Part shown: positions 54,255 to 64,000 of the stretch, piece after piece
Layout of the letters: each line of letters begins with the position of its first letter
Position numbering within the stretch: the stretch's first letter is position 1
Source of the DNA: Isoetes taiwanensis
Taxonomy: Eukaryota > Streptophyta > Lycopodiopsida > Isoetales > Isoetaceae
NCBI GenBank assembly: GCA_021234155.1
Contig: JAJEKV010000070.1
Span: 5,771,311-5,835,310, forward strand
Length of the DNA stretch: 64,000 bases
Direction of reading: 5' to 3'
Translations under genes and position numbers: made by a program
The notes under the pieces: generated by a model
The model's input: only the letters and a program-made list of their open reading frames with translations
What the model was told of the DNA's origin: nothing
The model's database searches: none

Positions 54255-56185
54255 GGCGAAGGAACGGCGAGCTGCTTAGTCTAGAAAAGTTGAATCCGAC
54301 ATGAGCTGGGCTTGTGTTTTGTGCGGGTTGAACTTGTGCGGGAAGCTATAGCGTCTATTGAGCTGCCACGTAGATCTCTTCCACGTCATAGTAGCCAGCT
54401 TTTTTTTCATATAAGAGGCGGCCCGACCTAGCGATACCTAAAACTTATGGTGGACGATAAAATCGTATTCTATTATATTCTATTCTTTTGGGCAACATTT
54501 TGGGTCTCCCACCTAACATTATGGGTCTGGAAGTCTCGCGGATGCATGGAGCGTGGAGACGTGGCTGACAAATCCAGAATGTTACCCAAAAGGGCATTCT
54601 CTTTACGTAAAGTTCGGGTAGTTTCATTTTGAAAATTTCGTCCAATCCAAGAGTGACACGTATGCAACATTCTTTCCCGAAATTGTTCAATTAGTTGCAT
54701 TCTAAGTTTCTATTTTCATTTCAAGATCTTACTTGCATTCTGCCTTCCATTCTGCATTGAAGTAATTTACAGTTCTACTTACTAGCTGGGGAATTGAACC
54801 CAGTGAAACCATAGCCTAGCAACAGATTGGAAAAGGTTACACAAAAGATGAAAATCTTCTTGAAGATCTGCCGGACCTGTTTGCGAAGGAGTTGGAAACA
54901 TGAGAACCGCCGGACCTGTTTGTGAAGGAGTTGGAAAGTGGGAAACAGGTGTAGCTTCAATGCCTTGGCTCTGCTCTGGAGTAAAGATGTCATTATCTGG
55001 AAGAGGAAGATGCGAAGAAAAGTTACATGCAATTTCAAACAAAGAAGCAGCCGAAATAGCTTAGGAATTCGTCAATCCAAGATTATCAAAGCGTATGATC
55101 TGCCTAAGAACAAAAAGAAACAGTTAGTAGCGGATCTGGAACATATCAAGCATAGCAAGCAAGCAAAATGATCTACGAAATAGAGAAAATCCTTCAGAAT
55201 CGTGAATAGCTGAATAATAGCATCTGAAACCTGAAAAAGCAGAGTGATATAACTCGGCTTTCCTCATTCTAATGCCGATCCTTCAAGAACAATGAAGATT
55301 GCACTGAATAATCGCTATATCATGGCAAAATCTTGCTAGAAACACAAAAATTTCAAGAAATCATGTATAGACAAGAAAATAGATTGTTTCCATTCCATCC
55401 AAACCTCCCTATCGGCAGCAGCAGCCATATTCTGGATAGGCGCCATAGCTAGGCGCCATAGCTAGGCGCATAGAAGAGCTCCTTTGCAAGAGCTGGAGCT
55501 AGAAGGGCCATAGTCGGACTACATAGAAGAGCTTCTTTGCAAGAGCTGTAGCTAGAATAAAAGGCGCCAGCATAGAAGGCGCCATAGCCGAAGGCGCCAT
55601 CGCCCATCGACGGAGTATCACAAAAAAATGCCATGTTAGAATAAAACTACCACGAACTTCACGTAACAAGGATTGCCTTCTACCTGCAATTCTTGTATAC
55701 GTGAAAACAAGTTAGGTTGCATTCAGTGCAAGTAAATCTCCACAAAATTTCCAGAATGTAGGGTAAATCAATGCAATGTAAATCATTTGGAATGCAAGGT
55801 AAATCATCCAGAATGCAAGGTAAATGAGAATGTTGGCAGGCTCAAGCTTTGGGTCGAGATTCAGAGAAGGAAGATCTGCCACATGGCGTTGCTTGATTGG
55901 CTTAGGCGATGTTCCCATGCGGCCTCTTGAATTCAAATTATTCCTAAAGTTATTGAAAAAAGTTAACTTCGAGTTTCCAGAAATGGTCGAGGATTTCTGA
56001 AAGCTACGATTGATACCTTTGAATTTCAAAGTCCGGTTACGCTCATGGGAACGGAGCCTTAGGCTGCAAGATGCAACCTAACCTACTTTTACGTTTGAAA
56101 TAATAAATACGTGAACTAGGTATGCATACCTCAAAACTACTCTCATACATTATATTATGTGGTTGATTTGCAAAACCTAATGTTT
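54255..56185. other. SMC3 5' flank and further non-coding sequence
   Basis: The SMC3 promoter should lie at 54255-54450; no clear TATA box seen. At about 54448-54487 (+) ggtggacgataaaatcgtat followed by tctattatattctattc resembles the 3' terminus and (TATTC)n tail of the LINE family, but no coding part is attached. Short repeats ggcgccatagcta (55440-55470, 55560-55605) and a ggtaaatca repeat (55760-55825) occur. ORFs 54775-55038 (-) and 55712-56029 (-) are not recognised. Confidence 0.5.
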
Positions 56186-56190
56186 GTGTG

Positions 56191-56909
56191 TGTTAACTTG
56201 GTCAACGCATCCAAGGCAAACTCAAGACCAAAGAACCAAAGCAAATCTCAAAGTATATGAGAGGGGCTAAGCCTCACTCTGCTGGCATCATACATCAGCA
56301 ACATAATCATACCATCATAATTTCTTGCACCAATTCATATCATAAACTTAACTTCATTTGAGATTCGAGAAATTGAGATCACACATGAGAGAATCACATA
56401 ATCATACTCAAAATATCATACTTTAACATGATATTCAACTGATCAAGAAAGATACTTACGACTTTAAGAACTTTGCCAAGATGTCATCTTCCAAAATTGG
56501 GCCTCCCTTCTACACGAATTTTGACTATCATATACAAAACTGCACTTGATCATAGCCACCAAATCTGGGCAAATCTCAACCTTAGATCCAAATTCTAACT
56601 ACCATAAGTTCACTAGATCTTGCCAACTCAACATCAAATCTAGGCCATGTAAACTCCTTGCAACTAGCATGCTCTTCCATATTCATGACACATCATCAGA
56701 ATGCCAACCATTGAAAATATTTCTTAAGGACTTCAATACTCCTTCAAGTCCATAGGTTCCACTTCAGTACATCATAAATGCCTTCCTCCACAATATTTGC
56801 ACATTTTTTACATTTTCTCCATATTATACTCATATTGTTCTCCATTTATGCACACATTTCACCAATTTAAGCATATCATGCAAAAATTGTCAAGATAAAA
56901 CACATGACA
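56191..56909 (-). repeat. LTR (3' LTR of the - strand element)
   Basis: 719 bp, + strand start TGTTAACTTGGTCAACGCA and end AAACACATGACA. Nearly identical to 58700-59420. Confidence 0.93.
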
Positions 56910-56924
56910 TTATTCCCCCCCAAG

Positions 56925-57904
56925 ATTATTCGTCGTCCCGATGAATTCTTCAAAAATCTTTTATTTGATCTTCATGTCTTCAACTTGATCCTCAAAATAG
57001 CATCACAACTTAACAAAAATCCAATATCAAAATGTCTTCAAGTCTTCAAAAACATCTATAGAAGTCTTCTAAGGGAAAAAGAATACTAAAAACTTCTAAC
57101 ATCATTTTCTCTTCCTCAACCATAGGTTGGCTAGTCCCATCCAGGTCAGTGGCACCCTCGCTCTACTGCCTGGTATGGCGCTCTATCCCCTTCACATCAC
57201 TTATACTTTTTCATCACTTTTTATATAGGTAATGGGATGCTGCTGCCTTTCTAGGTCAGCACATTCAACATGCCATCCATAATCACTTAAATAAAAAATA
57301 AAACTTGTACAACTTCCTTTGATGCCTTCAAATAATAAAGGAATTCAAACATTAGCCTTCATTAGATTGCAAAAACAAAATACTGACCATTGTGTCTTCA
57401 TCTTCAATTATTGGACTTCAAATAACTTGTTGAAAAGTAAATAGCGCTTAAGGTCTTCCCATGGAATAAGCAAACATCTTCGAAAAATACAACACTTCTC
57501 ATTTTTACATGGATTTGAACTCGTGACCGAATAATTGATAGCCAACAACTCATTCAACTAACAGTTGAGAACATTTATTCAATATAATAACATTCTTAAA
57601 ATTTTATATATACATTTTTTTTAATTCCTTCTTCTCTACTCCTCTGTTCGCGCGCGGCGGCCCTAGGGTATAGCTCTCTTCTGGTCTAGTTCTTTACCTG
57701 TATACAGATTTTCTTTCCTCACTACAGGCACTATTCCCTCAGCTTCTTCATTTATATTTCTGCATGTTGTACAGGCATTCGGCAGGGCAGCAGCTATAGC
57801 CAGGATGGCAAATCAGAGGATGAGCTTGGAAGAGCAGATGGATATGCAGAGGTCTGGAGATGGAACCTGGCTATGGAGATCGAACAGGGCAGAACAGAGA
57901 CCTC
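56925..57904 (-). other. Interior of the LTR element, no gene recognised
   Basis: AT-rich sequence with a GC-rich patch (gttcgcgcgcggcggcccta, about 57648). A short + strand frame at 57805-58071 overlaps the HSP90 remnant and is a shadow. Nothing recognised. Confidence 0.45.
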
Positions 57905-58262
57905 TCTCAATTTTTCCTTCCTCCTCCTATTCTTTCTTTTTCTCCTCTTCATCATCTGAAATTTCTTTCCTGACAGTCTTCTCAGTCCACAATGAAATGG
58001 TGTATCCAATAAATTCTGAGTGCTTCTTGATCCGATCCTTCAACCTCCTTGCTTCTAAACACTCAAGCTGATCTTCCTTCAGATAAGGAGTGATCTTTCT
58101 AACATATAATTTTATGTTATTTTCTTCCTGGTATCGAACATATCAAATGGAGCTCTTCTTAGAACAAAAAGCACAGACTTAAATTCCAGCTGTCCTTCAA
58201 TAGAAAAGTGCTTAATAGCAAGATGACCTTCCCAATAATTTGTAAGGCTCTTGTAAAAGGCA
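57905..58262 (-). pseudogene. Captured HSP90 fragments in permuted order
   Basis: HSP90 is a cytosolic ATP-dependent chaperone. On the - strand, 58262-58112 encodes part of its middle domain ([47 protein letters not shown]). After a 2-nt loss comes NNIKLYVR. This is joined directly to [35 protein letters not shown] and [12 protein letters not shown] (58111-57905), which belongs to the N-terminal domain and charged linker and normally lies upstream of the middle domain. A GAG-to-TAG stop interrupts the linker, which resumes as EEEGKIE. The two pieces are thus in the reverse of the gene's order. It is non-functional. Confidence 0.9.
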
Positions 58263-58699
58263 GCAAGAATGACCTGGACCTGGGCTAGGAAAGAGACAAT
58301 TTATCATTTTTTTTTCTTTATGACCTCTATCACTTCTGATCCGCATTCAATATGCAGGCTCTCTGGGTAGACTGGCCCTTTTATCAGCTTCACATGGACT
58401 GGATATGGTTTTTTGCTTTGCAGGTAAATCATCAAGATGCAAGCTTGAGGCACACAAACTAAATGGATGGTCTGGCAAATTCAGAGCTAAATAACTTCTT
58501 ATCTTATCTTGCTGGCCAGGCAAAGGAAGAACAGAAGAAAACAATTTCATACCTCGGCAACAAAATCAAAACTCACAAATTCTTCCGCTAAAATATAGCC
58601 ATCTTGTTTTACTTTGACAAATCTTTGATATACCACCATTCCTTGATCTAAAAGATTATGCCAGCAAAGTGTTGCTTTCTCGCAATGCCCTTCAAAACA
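58263..58699 (-). other. Interior of the LTR element, possible further captured sequence
   Basis: An open stretch on the - strand next to the LTR (58547-58690: GHCEKATLCWHNLLDQGMVV then YQRFVKVKQDGYILAEEF) ends at a GT donor-like site. It looks like host coding sequence, but I cannot name the gene. Confidence 0.4.
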
Positions 58700-59420
58700 T
58701 GTTAGCTTAGTCAACGCAACCAAGGCAAACTCAAGACCAAAGAACCAAAGCAAATCTCAAAGTATATCAGACAGGCTAAGCCTCACTCTACTGGCATTAT
58801 ACATCATCAACATAATCATACCATCATAATTTCTTGCACCAATTCATATCATAAACTTAACTTCATTTGAGATTAGAGAAATTGAGATCACACATGAGAG
58901 AATCACATAATCATACTCAAAATATCATACTTCAACATGATATTATTCAACTGATCAAGAAAGATACTTATAACTTTAAGAACTTTGCCAAGATGTCATC
59001 TTCCAAAATTGGGCCTCCCTTCTACACAAATTTTGACTATCTTATACAAAACTGCACTTGATCCTAGCCACCAAATCTGGGCAAATCTCAACCTTAGATC
59101 AAAATTCTAACTACTATAAGTTCACTAGATCTTGCCAACTCGACATCAAATCTAGGCCATCTAAGCTCCTTGCAACTACCATGCTCTTCCAGATTCATGA
59201 CACATCATCAGAATGTCAACCATTGAAAATATTTCTTAAGGACTTTAGTACTCCTTCAAGTCCATAGGTTCCACTTCAGTACATCATAAATGCTTCCTCC
59301 ACAATATTTGCACATTTTTTACATTTTCTCCACATTATACTCATATTGTTCTTCATTTATGTACATATTTCACCAATTTAAGCACATCATGCAAAAATTG
59401 TCAAGATAAAACACATGACA
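58700..59420 (-). repeat. LTR (5' LTR of the - strand element)
   Basis: 721 bp, + strand start TGTTAGCTTAGTCAACGCA and end AAACACATGACA, immediately followed by the GTGTG target duplication. Confidence 0.93.
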
Positions 59421-60000
59421 GTGTGTAGCCTTGACCGAGATGAAACAGGGTTGAGGATTACATTTTGTAACTTTATGATCCAATCCAAAGCTCGTGCATC
59501 AATAATGTATGTAATGAACCCATGGGAGACCGCTCGAGTGGATCTTGGCGTCGCGTTCCCGAAACACCGGCATAAATGGGTAACAACGACTACTCATAAA
59601 CGTCTAGACAGTTTTGCCCAGTTGGTTAAGGGCATCTCGGTTAGGAACGTTATATTTGGTATCAGAGCAGGGCTCGATCAAGTCTCCATGGGGGCAAGTA
59701 TGACGCGGAATACCATTGGATGGTAGGTCATGACTTGGTCTTGGACACCATGGGATGTTGTGGTCTATGGTTTGTGATGCCTGAGGACGAGCATAGTTAT
59801 AGTGGGAGAGATTTTAACGGACCCAGGGAAACCACTCGAGTGGATCTTCGTGTCGCATTCCCGAGAGACCGGCATAAATGGGTAGAAGCGACTACTCATA
59901 AATGTCTAGATGGTTTTGCCCAGTTCGTTAAGTGCATGTCAGTTAGGAATGTCACAATTAGTATCAGAGCATAGTTGGGTCCTTGGGTGTATGATAGGGA
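59421..60000 (+). mobile_element. LTR end and primer binding site of another LTR element, tandemly duplicated
   Basis: TGGTATCAGAGC at 59657-59668 is the standard plant primer binding site, complementary to the 3' end of initiator tRNA-Met. The preceding sequence (from about 59505, ctcgagtggatctt...cggcataaatgggta...gttttgcccagtt) should be the end of a 5' LTR. The whole block recurs 302 bp later (about 59807-59975), with a mutated site TAGTATCAGAGC at 59959-59970. The LTR's left part is interrupted by the element ending at 59425. No gag is recognised downstream. Confidence 0.75.
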
Positions 60001-61275
60001 AGTCTAGATTCAAGTTGAGGTTGTTGGATAATGCTAATAATATTCAATTGAATATACATGGAGATTCAGAAGAGGCGTGACAATTTGTTTTATGAAGGTA
60101 ATATATGAAGTTGATTACATGGTACTTCTATAATCTTGGTTGATTTTCTATCTTGCAAAGCAGATAAGCTAGAAAAATGTACTTCATGAAGGGGCTAACT
60201 TTGATTTAGGGTTGCCAATGTGCGCATAACATGGAAATGACGCTTGAGAGAGATTAAGGTACATGTATTGCATTTCGTTTCAGTGACCACTCCTTATAGT
60301 GTAGATTAATAGAGGGATGGTGATTGCGTTATTTGATTAAGAATATAGTCAAAGGATTGATGTTGTAAACGAAATACATGAAGTAAGAGATTCATTGAAA
60401 TGAACGGCAATTGGTGCCTATAAAATCTTGTTGAAAGACTAACTAGTGTGATAGAGATATATGTATGGAAGTAAGATAGATATAGAGGTCAAGTGTATAG
60501 CCTAGGATACTTCTATGTCATTGGTTAAACTCAGCAGGTGATATAATTATTATGGGATCCCTTGTATCAACTTAAGTATGTTACCTAGCTACAAGATACC
60601 CAGACTGGGGGACTTTATTATGTACTTTGCTTGCTAGTTTTTGGATTTGGCCATCTAAGAAGTCTCAAGAGATTACATATCTAGTTCAATGTGAGTATGC
60701 TTTGGAATGGTGGGTTTTTTTTTCTATGGCATGTACCTTGTCTATGAAAAGTTGCATTAACTTCATTACGTTTATTATATTGGATTGGATGTGTATGTTC
60801 CTCTTTTCCTTTCATTGTTATTGATGCATAGAGTATACTCAATGTTATTAATATTTGAGTTAGTTCTAAACTCGGAGGTATGTTAAATTGAATGTTAGAA
60901 GGGTCACGCATTGGAGCTATCTAGTATGTATCTTTCCATTAGCTTAAATTACGTGTATGAAGCTAGCTTTGAACTTTCAAGTTTGGAGAGGCATCATCTT
61001 GGATTGGAAGGCTGAGCAAGTGTGTTTGACAAGGATGGTTCAGTTCTGAAAGACAAATTTTTATTCATTTGGAAGTATGTCGAATTGAAGATTAAGATGT
61101 GAAGGCATAAAGGGAAGAGACCCGGGAATTAAGGAGGCAGATTATATAAGTATATTTTTAGATCAATGGTTGGGTTTGTTCCAACGAAGGTGTCACAAAA
61201 GGATATACAAACTGGATTTTTCATGGGTGCTCTAAGATGCACCCATGAGGACATGGGTTGAATTTTTGGAGCTGT
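60001..61275. other. Probable decayed interior of an LTR element, no gene recognised
   Basis: Lies between a primer binding site (59657) and an LTR head (61276), both +, so it may be the remains of one internal region. ORFs 60627-60824 (+) and 60681-60911 (-) are not recognised. Confidence 0.4.
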
Positions 61276-61640
61276 AACGGACCCAGCAACTTAGCACCAA
61301 CAAGAAAATGTAACATTGCCATTGTATAAGAGTGCATTTCCAATGGTGAAATAAGTGATTATGCGCTAGGAATACATGCATGCAATGTGTCCATGCATGC
61401 AGTGTGTGCGTGCATGCAAGGTCATTGTTACATTATATAAGCGCAACAATATTATTCTAGATTTCTTGGGAAGGAGTTTTCGATGAGAAAGAAGCCTCTT
61501 TTGTTGTGGAGGATACGCTTGCACCAGATTTGATCAGAATTGAACCAAGGAGAAAGATCAAAGTATTTCCAGGTGGGGGTCAAGTCTTACACCTGGGTTT
61601 CTTGTGATGTCTATGTTTTGGTTAACGTAGGTTTGGGAAA
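61276..61640 (+). mobile_element. LTR head, TGTAACGGACC family
   Basis: Begins TGTAACGGACCCAG, then ttatataagc (about 61434-61443, a likely LTR TATA box), then CCAGGTGGGGGTCAAG...ACACCTGGG (61570-61598). The same start and motif occur in the same order on the - strand from 10550. Neither the LTR end nor the target duplication is found. Confidence 0.65.
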
Positions 61641-62917
61641 GTTTAATGAGCTTTGATGATGGTTTATAGATTTAATGGATTGAGGCATGATTTGAATTGA
61701 ATTAACATAATCGAAAATAGATTCTTGAATGTAAAAGGGAAGGAAAAATAGTGCTTTTAGATTATCATCTGTGGTTTTTATATAATCATATAGTGGAGAT
61801 TGATTCTGAATAGTTGAGAAATTGATGAGTTTCACACATATAATTGTATTACGGCTAGAAGATGTTATCAAGTTGTCTTAGCGATTGTGGTTTCTGCATT
61901 CTTAACTGATGCTATGGCAAAAAGATAAAGCTACTATAATCAGAAACCACATTTGCCACAAGTTTTTTCTTCCTGATCTTGCTAACCCTGTTTCTTGAAT
62001 AGGTCGCATGCAGGCCGCCGAGAACCCTAAATGTGCATATACCATGTTTTTTTCCAACTAGCATTCAACCCAAGTTTGCATGTGTTTTTTCCACATACTG
62101 AAATTTAATTATGCATGTGAATATTTAATTTTTCCCCATGGGTCTGGGTCTGAGCTCTGCCATAGTTCTGCTTGCATGCCAGCACGATAGCAATTGAGAA
62201 TGTCAGCACTATAGCAATTGAGAATGCCTGTGGCTTTTTAGTTCTGGACTTTAATTATGCCACTTGCTTTCCAGAGAGCTTCATAAATACTGGTTGCATA
62301 AAGAGCGATCTTCGTCCATTTTGGATGAGCAGTCAATAAATGTGAGTACATGACATTTACTACTTTTAAGTCCACTGCTCGTTTAATTTTCAAATAGATC
62401 GTTAATTTATTTTTCCTAATAAAGCCAAATATTGGCTAATTCAAGCAGGATGGGTATGTTCTATGCTTCGTTACGAAGCTAGGTATTTGTTTTTTATTTC
62501 TTAACTCATGTAAGAATATGCCACAAATATGCCATAGAGCATTTATTTATGTTCTTGGGCAGATCCCCTAGCAAGAATGGGCATGTTGAATGCCTTGTTA
62601 TAAAGCTAAACTCATGTTTTCCATTTCTTACTCAAGCATACAGCTTAGAATAGTTGTGATCTAGCAATGTTAGTACACATGCTAGGACAATGTCATGCAT
62701 GTCCTTTTGACGCTTTCCTTCAGTATATATTTGGCCGTAGCTATATAGTGCCCTACTAAATTGACTCAAAATCTTTCCCAATAGGTTGAGTTTGCTTCAT
62801 GCAGGTTACTCAAGGCATATGCATGTTCTACACTTCTTAACACTTGTTAACACATGCACAAGTACTAATATAAAAAAAAGGGAAAAAAGAAGAACACATT
62901 GCGAAGACTAAGAAATA
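61641..62917. other. Non-coding stretch with small repeats
   Basis: A 24-bp tandem duplication (cagcac/tatagcaattgaga) lies at 62179-62226. A diverged phrase (atgggtatgttctatgcttc / atgggcatgttgaatgcctt) recurs at about 62450 and 62577. The ORF at 61611-61871 (-) is not recognised. Confidence 0.6.
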
Positions 62918-64000
62918 GAATAGAATAGAATGTATTTTTTATTGTCCACGAAGACCAATTGACATATGGGACCCAAACAAAGAGAGCAGCAAGCGGCCCC
63001 GAAGGCTTTTCGAGGGAAAAACCTTAGTAGAAATAAGTATGATAGTAGACTATACAATCATATAGGACAATTCAATACTGCCCCAGAAAATACAGCTCTG
63101 TGCATCCATACCTCATGAAGGTATGATCCCAACAAGCCTATGGACTATGGAGGCCGTGTTTAACAGCATATGCAGCGGTTGGTCAGACATAACTAACTGA
63201 ACATACCGTGCCCAGATATGGTCAAATGCTGGACAGGTCTGAAGGGCGTGACATTCCTCAATGGCACCATGTTGGCAAACACTGATAGATCCTATCCTCA
63301 TGGGCCTTCCCAGTCCATCGGCCTATCTCAATCGGAGGTGATGCATACGCATGTGAATGTAAGCTATCAGTCTACACTTCTTCATAGGCAAATGGGTGTG
63401 CAAATACTGTTTTGGACCTCGTGTGATCCTAGGATTGACTTGCCGCCTATAGTGTGCCATCTTGACATGCGTCATAGCATCTGCATCACAGGGCTTGCCA
63501 AGGAAGCAAGCATCAAGGTACTGCTTCAATGCATCGTCGTCCTTTTCTGTCCGTATCTGCACGCATCTGTGTGCCTATACATTCCATCATGAGAATCACT
63601 GACTTGCTTGTCCTTCCAGCATGCTTTGAGGCGATGTGGACCTTTTGTCTTGGGGCACTATGTCAGAAGCATTTGTGAAATCCACAAAACAATAGTACAG
63701 GTTTTGCCAGCAATTCCTACTATCCTTGCCCATATTGTCAGTCGTTGCTCAAGGATGCCAGCCAACAATTTTACAAAGAGGGAGCTGACTATGATTATGC
63801 AATAGTTGGCTGGGCAGTGAGGGTCGTCTGCCTTGTATATGGGAACAACTCTAATAGTGGTCCACTGCAGAGGGGGAATCCTTCTTGCAATGCTTTATTG
63901 TATAATGCCATGAGGACGTCCATCATTGGAGGCCCAGCCCATTTGAGAAGCTCTGCCTGCATGCAATCCAAATCTGATGCCTTCCTAATAGCGAGGTGTT
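62918..64000 (-). mobile_element. LINE copy C, internally deleted, runs off the window
   Basis: 3' end at 62918 with an (AATAG)n tail and the family 3' UTR (tattgtccacg, gggacccaaac, gagggaaaaacc). Upstream on the - strand are the zinc-knuckle-like segment CQHGAIEECHALQTCPAF (about 63235-63290), MTHVKMAHYRRQVNPRITRG (about 63450) and RLKACWKDKQ (about 63610-63640). This is fused directly to RT motif A YYCFVDFTNASDIVP (about 63645-63690) and earlier RT fingers (LQAELLKWAGPPMMDVLMAL, about 63900-63960; VVPIYKADDPHCPANY). The RT catalytic core is missing, so the copy is dead. Confidence 0.88.

Larger units (their letters stand above)
56186..59425 (-). mobile_element. Complete non-autonomous LTR retrotransposon carrying HSP90 fragments
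   Basis: LTRs at 56191-56909 and 58700-59420 start TG and end CA, and are flanked by the 5-bp target duplication GTGTG (56186-56190 and 59421-59425). A purine tract (CTTGGGGGGGAATAA on the - strand, 56910-56924) directly abuts the left LTR, so the element is oriented on the - strand and the left LTR is the 3' LTR. The 1.8-kb interior has no gag, protease, RT or integrase, but includes two HSP90-derived pieces. No clear primer binding site next to the right LTR. By eye the LTRs differ at roughly 30 positions, so the insertion is moderately old. It depended on enzymes of another element. Confidence 0.92.

Noticed and set aside
57805-58071. 88-aa + strand ORF
   Set aside because: Opposite-strand shadow of the HSP90 remnant.
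59610-59672. tRNA-like stretch (A-box-like gcccagttggttaaggg and a weak B-box-like ggctcgatc)
   Set aside because: No cloverleaf can be folded. The adjacent TGGTATCAGAGC identifies the region as an LTR end and primer binding site.

Overview
This window is nuclear DNA from a land plant. It is AT-rich, its genes are split by many short introns, and most of its length is decayed retrotransposon sequence. The LINE reverse transcriptases and the gene content remind me most of a fern such as Ceratopteris, but I cannot confirm that without a search.

Only a few host genes can be supported. (1) UBR7, a UBR-box/PHD-like protein, is on the + strand at 45448-47314 (5 exons, 469 aa). (2) SMC3, the cohesin ATPase, is on the - strand at 47886-54254 (28 exons, 1,207 aa by my splice model). 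The two are convergent, with their stop codons about 570 bp apart, and form the gene island of the window. (3) A single-exon F-box gene is on the - strand at 17830-18960. (4) An aldo-keto reductase pseudogene that keeps its introns but carries several frameshifts lies at about 14402-16085 (-). A few further ORFs may be exons or element remnants and are marked as uncertain.

The rest is mobile and repetitive DNA. One LINE family occurs three times: 1375-3043 (-), 6690-7410 continued at 10556-10932 (+), and 62918-64000 (-). The second copy is cut in two by a 3.1-kb TG...CA element. An L1-type LINE occupies 3044-5235 (-). Poly(A) retroposons with 12-bp target-site duplications sit at 28910-29527 and 31994-33721; the latter is nested in a CACTA-like TIR pair (29970-34910). 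A foldback MITE with a perfect 9-bp duplication is at 21649-21950. Gypsy-like gag remnants lie at 25614-26170 (+) and 38077-39357 (-), and LTR heads at 23794, 41497, 61276 and 10550 (-).

The most striking element is a complete non-autonomous LTR retrotransposon at 56186-59425. It has 5-bp target duplications and roughly 720-bp LTRs, and its interior carries two HSP90 gene fragments joined in the reverse of their normal order. It sits next to the primer-binding-site region of another LTR element, which is itself tandemly duplicated.

Within SMC3, two introns look like U12-type (minor spliceosome) introns. One is an AT-AC intron with a perfect 5' splice consensus; the other is a GT-AG intron. 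Short two- or three-copy tandem duplications (31 to about 310 bp) recur along the whole window, as do three long GATA/TATC tetranucleotide arrays.
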